Shown here: piece after piece, positions 58,600-64,000 of the stretch
How the letters are laid out: the number at the start of each line of letters is the position of its first letter
Numbering within the stretch: the stretch's first letter is position 1
NCBI GenBank assembly: GCA_030847615.1
Contig: JAUMIR010000001.1
Coordinates: forward strand, 376,880,687-376,944,686
Length of the DNA: 64,000 bases
Reading direction: 5' to 3'
Source of the DNA: Gambelia wislizenii
Lineage: Eukaryota > Chordata > Lepidosauria > Squamata > Crotaphytidae
The notes under the pieces: generated by a model
Database searches by the model: none
What the model saw: only the letters and a program-made list of their open reading frames with translations
Told to the model about the DNA's origin: nothing
Program-made: the position numbers and the translations under genes

Positions 58600-59830
58600 C
58601 CAAGGGACACTCTTTGTGTCTTTTTTTGCATGGGGGAGATCTCATTGCTGGGAGAAGTCATTACAAGTCGCAGAGAAGATTGCCACCAACCAACCATTGT
58701 TTTCAGCCTCTTTGACTGTCTCCAGACCAAGAAAACCAAAGACTTCTTCAGTACTAACATTGGCCACAGTATCTACTGTTGCAGCTCCTCCAACTTCTGC
58801 CTCAGTATCAGCCTTGGATTCAGTCTCTATGAAGCTGCCTACTGCATCAGTACCGGCTACTGTTACCCCACAGGCTACCATGGTATCAGTGGTGGGGGAA
58901 TCAGTCTCAGGACATAGAATCATAGAATTGTAGAATTGGAAGATACCACAAGGGCCATCCAGTCCAACCCCCTGCCACACAGGAAATCACGATCAAAGCA
59001 TCCCTGACAGATGGCCATCCAGAATCTGTTTAAAGACCTCCAAGGAAGGAGACCCCACCACACTCCGAGGGAGTGTGTTCCACTGCCGAACAGCTCTTAC
59101 TGTCAGAAAGTTCCTCCAAATGTTGAGGTGGAATCTCTGTTACTGGAGCTTGCATCCATTGCTCTGTGTTCTATTCTCTGGAGCAGCAGAAAACAAGCTT
59201 GCTCCATCCTCAATGTGACACCCCTTCAAATGCTTAAACAGGGCTATCATATCGCCCCTTAATCGTCTTTCTTCCAGGCTAAACATACCCAGCATGGGCT
59301 ATAATCTGTCCACTCTGTTCATTCCAAGTCTTCTTGGAAGAGAGCAGCCTTGTCAGAGGGACATTCAGCCTTGACTGAAGTGGCAGATGTAAGACCAAAA
59401 GAGAAGAAACAGCCTAAACATTCAAGATGCCAAATGGTACTGTCCTCAGTTGCAACGCCGGAGGCATTACTGGCATCTTTGGTATCAACAGTTGTGCCTC
59501 TGCAACCACCTTCGGTATCTGCTGAGCTGTCAGCACCAAGTGCTAGTGCTCCAGAATTCCCTTTGGTGTGGGATGTAGAGGTCCTGTCTGAACAAAATGT
59601 GCTGGTATCCAATGCTCTGGCTTCTCCTCAGACTCAGGATCTGTCTCAGCATTGTGCACTTCCTCTGTCATCTTGATGCAAGTGGTCAGCCTTTCAGAGA
59701 GAGAGAGGTCGTATGCCAGCACCATTGGACTTCTACACAGGCAGATCTTATCTTCCCTTCAACAGAGTGGAGAATGTCAGAGACAAAAAGCTCCTTCATC
59801 AACCTCACTGTTCTGTGCTTGCTCACCATT
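58600..59830 (+). pseudogene. DIRS gag-like frame, split by CR1
   Basis: The frame before the CR1 has SVLTLATVSTVAAPPTSASV and PTASVPATVTPQATMVSVVG; the frame after it has SVATPEALLASLVSTVVPLQ and SVSAELSAPSASAPEFPLVW. Both show the Ala/Ser/Thr/Val/Pro-rich composition seen in lizard DIRS gag regions. No zinc-knuckle is visible in this copy, unlike the fragment at 5560. Confidence 0.55.
58914..59300 (-). mobile_element. CR1 LINE 3' fragment inserted in the DIRS gag region
   Basis: Opens with ATAGAATCATAGAATTGTAG and carries the complement of the CR1 C-terminal coding region (TGGCCATCCAGAATCTGTTT; CCACTGCCGAACAGCTCTTA). It interrupts the Ser/Thr-rich gag-like frame and is closely similar to the reverse CR1 at 33877. 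Confidence 0.88.
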
Positions 59831-59999
59831 TAGAGGCTTCAGGGCCTTATTGCTGCCACTACAGCTGTTACTTACCTAAGTGATCCTAAGATTCCAGCCT
59901 CTACAAAGCTGGTTTCTCAGACATTTCAACCCCCTTTGGGAACATCAATCCATGAGGTTAGCAGTACCCTAGCACATGCATCAATCTCTTCTCTGGTGG

Positions 60000-61400
60000 A
60001 TGAGATCCCGCAATCTTCTTTCCGGCATGCCATTTTGTCTGCCAGATCTGTTATGCATGGTAACTCCAGAAGCATCTATGACCGGCTGGGGAGAACACTA
60101 TGACAATGTCACCATACAGGATCACTGGTCTCCACAAGAGTCCAGGCTGGTCTGGCTATCTGTGTACTGTATCTGTTTCCTCCTTTTCCATTACTTGCGA
60201 AAGTGGTAGTGAAACTTGCCAGGGACAGATCCAGCACAATTCTGATCGCACCATATTGGCCCAGATAACAGTGGTTCACCCCACTTCTCCACCTGCCAAG
60301 TCATGTCTCTTCCTCAGGTACCAGTCCTGCTGTCACACTCCCAGGGGCAAGTCCTCCACTCTGATCTCAAAATGCTGCAGTGCTCGGCATGAAGGGTAAC
60401 ACCATAACATTTTCTTGGCTCACAGTGATCCTATCAGTATCCAAGAAGAACACTACAAAAAGATCCTACCAGAATGAGAGATTCTACTCTTTTGCATCAT
60501 AAAGGTCTGAGTCTCTTTCTCCTGTGACAGTTTCTACTGTTCTTCCCTTTCTGCTGCACCTTTGAGAGCAGGGTTTGGCTTTTTCTTCTTTAATGGTCTA
60601 TCTGGCTTCTATTGTGGCCCACCAACCAACTTTTCCTACTTCGACCAGTCTCTTCTCAAGTTCAGTTGTAAAAAGGTTTCTCAAGGTACTAGCACATTTT
60701 TATCCACTGGTGACTCCTCGAACACCACCTTGGTTGCTGTCCTTGGTTTTCCCACAACTTATGTGCAGGCCCTTTGAGCCACTTGCATTGATTGTTGAGC
60801 AGCTATACTTACCTTTAAAATGGTGTTCCTTGTGGGTATCACTTCTGTGAGAAGGGTAAGTGAGCTCATGGCTCTGTGGTCTGGCAAACCATTTCTTGTG
60901 TTTCATTGGGATAAAGTGGTCCTTTGGCTGGATATTTTGCCTTTCTCCGCAAAGTAGTCTTGCAGTTCTATCTGAGCTAGGACATTGTCCTCCCTACTTT
61001 CTAACCAAAACCAACATCACCACTGGAAGAATCTCCTCATTGTCTAGGTGTGTGCTGAGTGCTGGCCTTCTATGTTCAGTGCACAGCAGTGTTTCCACAT
61101 TCTAATAGGCTATTCATTTGTTATGGTCATCCTAAAAAGGAACAAGTTTTTTCACAGCAACTCTCCAAATGGTTCATGCAGACCATTAGACTTGCCTATG
61201 AACTGGCTAAATAGCCTGTTCCACTTTTATTATGGGTGCACTCCTCTATGACAGTGACTTCCTCATCAGCTTTGCTTCACAGCATTCCCCTGCTACATGG
61301 TTGCAGCCATCTACATTCATTCAGCATTATAGAATGGGGGCCAGGGCAGATGCCTGGTTTTGACATGCTGTGCTTTCTGCTTTTCTCTAGTGATTTGACC
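60000..61400 (+). pseudogene. DIRS RNase H and tyrosine recombinase remnants
   Basis: EASMTGWGEHYDN followed by DHWSPQESRLVW matches the D-A-S-x-x-G-W-G and W-S-x-x-E pattern of DIRS RNase H. After it, PYWPR-like and CLGVC-xx-LAFYVQCT-type residues in other frames fit the DIRS recombinase region up to LFICYGHPKKEQVFSQQLSK and ANSLFHFYY. Many stops. The conserved Arg-x-x-Tyr recombinase residues could not be confirmed. Confidence 0.55.
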
Positions 61401-61574
61401 CACTGACCTCTGGTAAGCTTTATAGTCACCCATTTGTATGAGGCACAGAGACGACGAAGATGAAGAACAGTTTGCTTACCTGTGACTGTGGTTCTTCAAG
61501 TGGTCATCTGTGCCCTCACACAAACCCACCCTACTACCTCTCTTTCAGATCTCTGTATATTTCATGATGGACTT

Positions 61575-61740
61575 TGAAACTGAGGAGACAGTAGCTTAGT
61601 GGGCTGAGACATACGCGGTAGGTGGGACAGGATGGCGTATTCCCACTCAGCTCTAGAACATTCCAAATGGAGTCTCTGCACAGGTGCAAATCCCATTTGT
61701 GTGAGGGTGCAGATGACCAACTTGAAGAACAACAGTTATA
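61575..61740 (-). repeat. DIRS right inverted terminal repeat
   Basis: Inverted partner of 57496-57660. Contains GAGCTCTAGAACATTCC-like sequence (CTCAGCTCTAGAACATTCCA) and CAGGTGCAAATCCCATTTGT. Confidence 0.75.
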
Positions 61741-62803
61741 GGTTTATCATCTGAGCTAAATTTCGAATGCAAAAACTAGCATTTTTTTCTTACAGTGAGC
61801 TACCAACTAATAAAGAAAAGATAGTTAATATTGAATTCTGATTTAGTGTGCCTGTTTCAAATTATATTAAAGGAATAATTTCTGCATTACAGCAGTTGCA
61901 TTTTTAGTGATAATTGTATATATAAAATTCAGTACAGCATCTTGCTGGGTGCCTTGTAGTATAGAACAGATTTTCTTTTCTGAAGCTCTTATTACCGTTG
62001 TTGTTGTTGTTTGTTTGTTTCCCACTCCCCCCAAAAATTGGCACTCAAATCAGCTTACAGCTTAAAAGAACAATATAATTTTAAAAAGTGAACAAAAAGT
62101 GAACATTAAAATAGGATTAAACTATTCACAGTATTAAAACAATTGAAACCTCATTAAAAGAATAAAATGCAATTTTAAAAACATAAAAAGCTAATAAAAC
62201 ACCAGTTAAAACAATACTAGGACTAGAAACAAGGTTAAGCCTGCCATAGGACATAGGTGAAACCCTACACTGGAAAAAGGCTCTCCCTTTGGAATTGTTT
62301 CCCTTGAGGTATGAGGATTAAAGAGTGTGGAAGATCAGTACTGGATCCCTGTTCTATGATATTAAGCTTAATTATTGCAACTGGATCCATATTAGAATAC
62401 ATCCATTGACAGTAATGTGATTTCAGTTAGTCATCTCTAACTTAAGTCCTGTTAATGTCAATGGGTCTGCTCTTAAATATAAGCATATATGGTTTCAACC
62501 TAACTGTGTATTTTAAAACCCTTATCATAGAATGATCAACTCTTGAAGTTCATGCTGCTGCTCCCACTCAATAATATCCAGAATTTGGGGGAAATTGGTC
62601 TAAGGGGAGGTAGGAATGGAGGCTGTCTACAATTTTAGGTGTCCAGGGATATCTGCTTCTCTGGTAGAGTAGAAATGTGAAGTTTCCCTTTAAGATGAAT
62701 GTGAGAGGTCAGGCTTTGAAGTATATATATGAGTAGCATTCATTTTGATGAGAAAACAGCTTCCTCTTAGAGTTGCCTTTGTTTAGAAAATCCATACCAG
62801 TTA
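61741..62803. other. Intron 6, right part, no gene seen
   Basis: AT-rich. TTG/TTTG simple repeat at 61997-62020, followed by a LINE/SINE-like end (GGCACTCAAATCAGCTTACA) and TAAAA-rich DNA to about 62215. Weak fragment of the common interspersed repeat at 62420-62505. Confidence 0.4.
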
Positions 62804-63127
62804 CAGCATGACCCTCATATTAGCAGGGGACACATTCCTGAACTTACCATGGATACCAGAAACTGCGGATAATACCGAACCCTGTTGAAATGAATGATTT
62901 CCAGATCAAGCATACCATAGAATCACGCTGGATGACCTAGAAGATGCCCAGAGAGAACACCTCTGTAGGCATCTTCTGGGTCCCACATGATTCTGTGGTC
63001 AGCTTTTGGTGGAGCATACCATAGAATCTCACTGGAGGACCTAGAAGATGCCTAGAAAGACCAAATTTTTTTGGACGCTGTAAGTGAATCTGCGCATATG
63101 GGTCCTACAGATACGGGGGTTGTACTG
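62804..63127. repeat. Tigger-like MITE, copy 3
   Basis: 324 bp, ends CAGCATGACCCTCATATTAG and ATACGGGGGTTGTACTG, flanked by TA (62802-62803 and 63128-63129). Shares the AGCATACCATAGAATC and GATGCCTAGAAAGACCA blocks with the copy at 10780. It lies 256 bp upstream of exon 7. Confidence 0.75.
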
Positions 63128-63383
63128 TACAGTCTTTTTATTCCTGTGTGAGATTGATTTGAAGAGTAAGTTTACCAAGTGCAGCTGAATTACTGATTGA
63201 TAAATTGAACTAGGATAACTAAATCTGCAGTTTTGTGCACACTTATCTGGTAGAAGGCCAACTGAGCATACTTGGAGTATTTTTAAATATAACATCCATA
63301 GGATTGTGCTGTAAATCAGGTGATATATAGAATATACTATGTGTTTAAAAAATACTGTAACTTCAGATATTTTGTTCTTACAG

Positions 63384-63444
63384 AGACAAAAACAATATAT
63401 ATCAGTACTGGGAATTTCTAAATGATGGCTCTATCCATTCAAAG
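63384..63444 (+). CDS. DCDC1: DCDC1-like exon 7: Q-x-W motif
   Basis: This 61-bp exon is phase 2 in and phase 0 out. The acceptor is TTGTTCTTACAG and the donor GTATGT. The translation after the shared Arg is DKNNIYQYWEFLNDGSIHSK. Q-Y-W-E-F followed by D-G-S-I is the Q-x-W/D-G-x-I signature of ricin-B-like trefoil repeats and follows directly from the C-L-x-V unit of exon 6. The gene must continue beyond the window, since no stop codon is reached. Confidence 0.82.
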
Positions 63445-64000
63445 GTATGTGTTATTTATAGGTATTTTTAAGTACAATTTTGATGTATTAATTCCCCATC
63501 TTCAGCATCCCACATACAGCCTGTTAAAGTATATATACGTATACTGTTGGATAGTGCTTCTGATGTGAATATTTATTTTTTTTCTATTTTTGGCATTGTT
63601 GAATAACCTGATTAGCTCCCTAGAATATCCCAAAAGCATTTAATAAATATTTTCCTTAAAGTTCTGTCTCTTGGGAAGTTGGCATTTTTACTTACTTTCT
63701 TAAGAATGTTGCCATTTTTCTAATCAGTACCATTTAATGATACATTGATACTAATGTATATATTACCTTGATTTATATTTCTGTTAAATTATCATAATAC
63801 ACTAGCTGTAAATGATATAGCAGAGATCAATATTCTAGGGTCTCTACCTCATTTTCAACAGTCCCCACATCACTCTTTAGCCCAAGCCTTTCCTAAGCAT
63901 CATGAAAGCCTTGCAGGGGGTGGGGGCAGGGGAAAACAAGGGAGAGAGTGGTGTACTCAAGCCCCAAACAAACATTGGGTCTGTGTATTGTATGACTTGA
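63445..64000. other. Intron downstream of exon 7, no gene seen
   Basis: AT-rich start of the next intron, running off the window. No recognisable element. Confidence 0.5.

Larger units (their letters stand above)
57496..61740 (+). mobile_element. DIRS-type tyrosine-recombinase retrotransposon, decayed and nested
   Basis: Inverted terminal repeats of about 165 bp bound the element (left 57496-57660, right 61575-61740), sharing AGAATGTTCTAGAGCTGAGT-type, CACACAAA-GGG-TTTGCACCTG and CCCACCTACC blocks. Inside are a gag-like Ser/Thr/Ala/Pro-rich frame (58640-58915 and 59340-59680), an RNase H remnant (EASMTGWGEHYD and DHWSPQES around 60075-60140) and a tyrosine recombinase remnant (RLFICYGHPKKEQVF around 61105-61150 in a shifted frame, FMQTIRLAYELA). 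Near 61486-61535 GGTTCTTCAAGTGGTCATCT repeats left-terminal sequence in direct orientation, like the internal complementary region of DIRS. Much of the RT is deleted and frames are broken. Two younger insertions interrupt it. Confidence 0.78.
14230..63444 (+). other. DCDC1: DCDC1-like gene, internal portion (7 exons, 6 introns)
   Basis: Seven exons at 14230-14331, 17811-17977, 24515-24640, 25720-25825, 46919-47053, 53066-53184 and 63384-63444 join into one open frame of about 272 codons. Junction phases in order are 0, 2, 2, 0, 0, 2, and the last exon ends in phase 0. All introns start GT and end AG; lengths are about 3.5, 6.5, 1.1, 21.1, 6.0 and 10.2 kb. The predicted protein runs from a doublecortin-like segment ending in GEDYR to ricin-type beta-trefoil repeats. 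From general family knowledge, DCDC1 combines doublecortin domains with a ricin-B-like domain and is a microtubule-associated protein. The name is inferred from domain content and remembered similarity, not from a search. Start and stop codons lie outside the window, and multiple-of-three exons could have been missed. Confidence 0.72.

Noticed and set aside
59597..59879. Overlapping short frames as novel small proteins
   Set aside because: They lie inside the decayed DIRS gag region in alternative frames.

Overview
The window is vertebrate nuclear DNA, most likely from a squamate reptile (lizard or snake). It has split exons with GT/AG borders, a repeat-rich AT-leaning background and no bacterial gene organisation. 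The repeat mix points to squamates: L2 and CR1 LINEs, a near-full-length L1, DIRS elements, a hAT DNA transposon, several foldback MITE families, Penelope-like ends, a MIR-like CORE-SINE and a 5S-rRNA-derived SINE. Species cannot be named from this alone.

The only host gene I can support lies on the + strand. Seven short exons between 14230 and 63444 join in frame across six introns, with compatible phases at every junction. They encode about 272 residues: the end of a doublecortin-type domain followed by ricin-B-like beta-trefoil repeats (W/G-x-I/C-L-x-V and Q-x-W motifs). This combination fits DCDC1 (doublecortin domain containing 1). Neither the first nor the last exon of the gene is in the window.

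Layout: 1-3190 is a decayed L2 LINE. 3975-6230 holds two foldback elements and a DIRS left-end fragment. 8578-13262 holds a Harbinger-like MITE, a Tigger-like MITE and a GC-rich composite repeat. 14230-25825 carries DCDC1 exons 1-4 with small repeats. Intron 4 (25826-46918, 21 kb) is the main repeat landing zone, with SINEs, a hAT with a perfect 8-bp duplication, L2, CR1, a 5.7-kb L1 and two G-rich minisatellites. 46919-53184 holds exons 5-6 with CR1, a foldback MITE, a SINE and a reverse L2 carrying a Penelope-like inverted pair. 57496-61740 is a DIRS element with inverted terminal repeats, interrupted by a non-LTR 3' fragment and a CR1 fragment. Another Tigger-like MITE and exon 7 follow.

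The genes do not form an operon or pathway. The interest lies in one gene interrupted by layers of nested transposons whose order can be read from target-site duplications and from an empty-site sibling copy. I found no novel defence, toxin, CRISPR or biosynthetic system.
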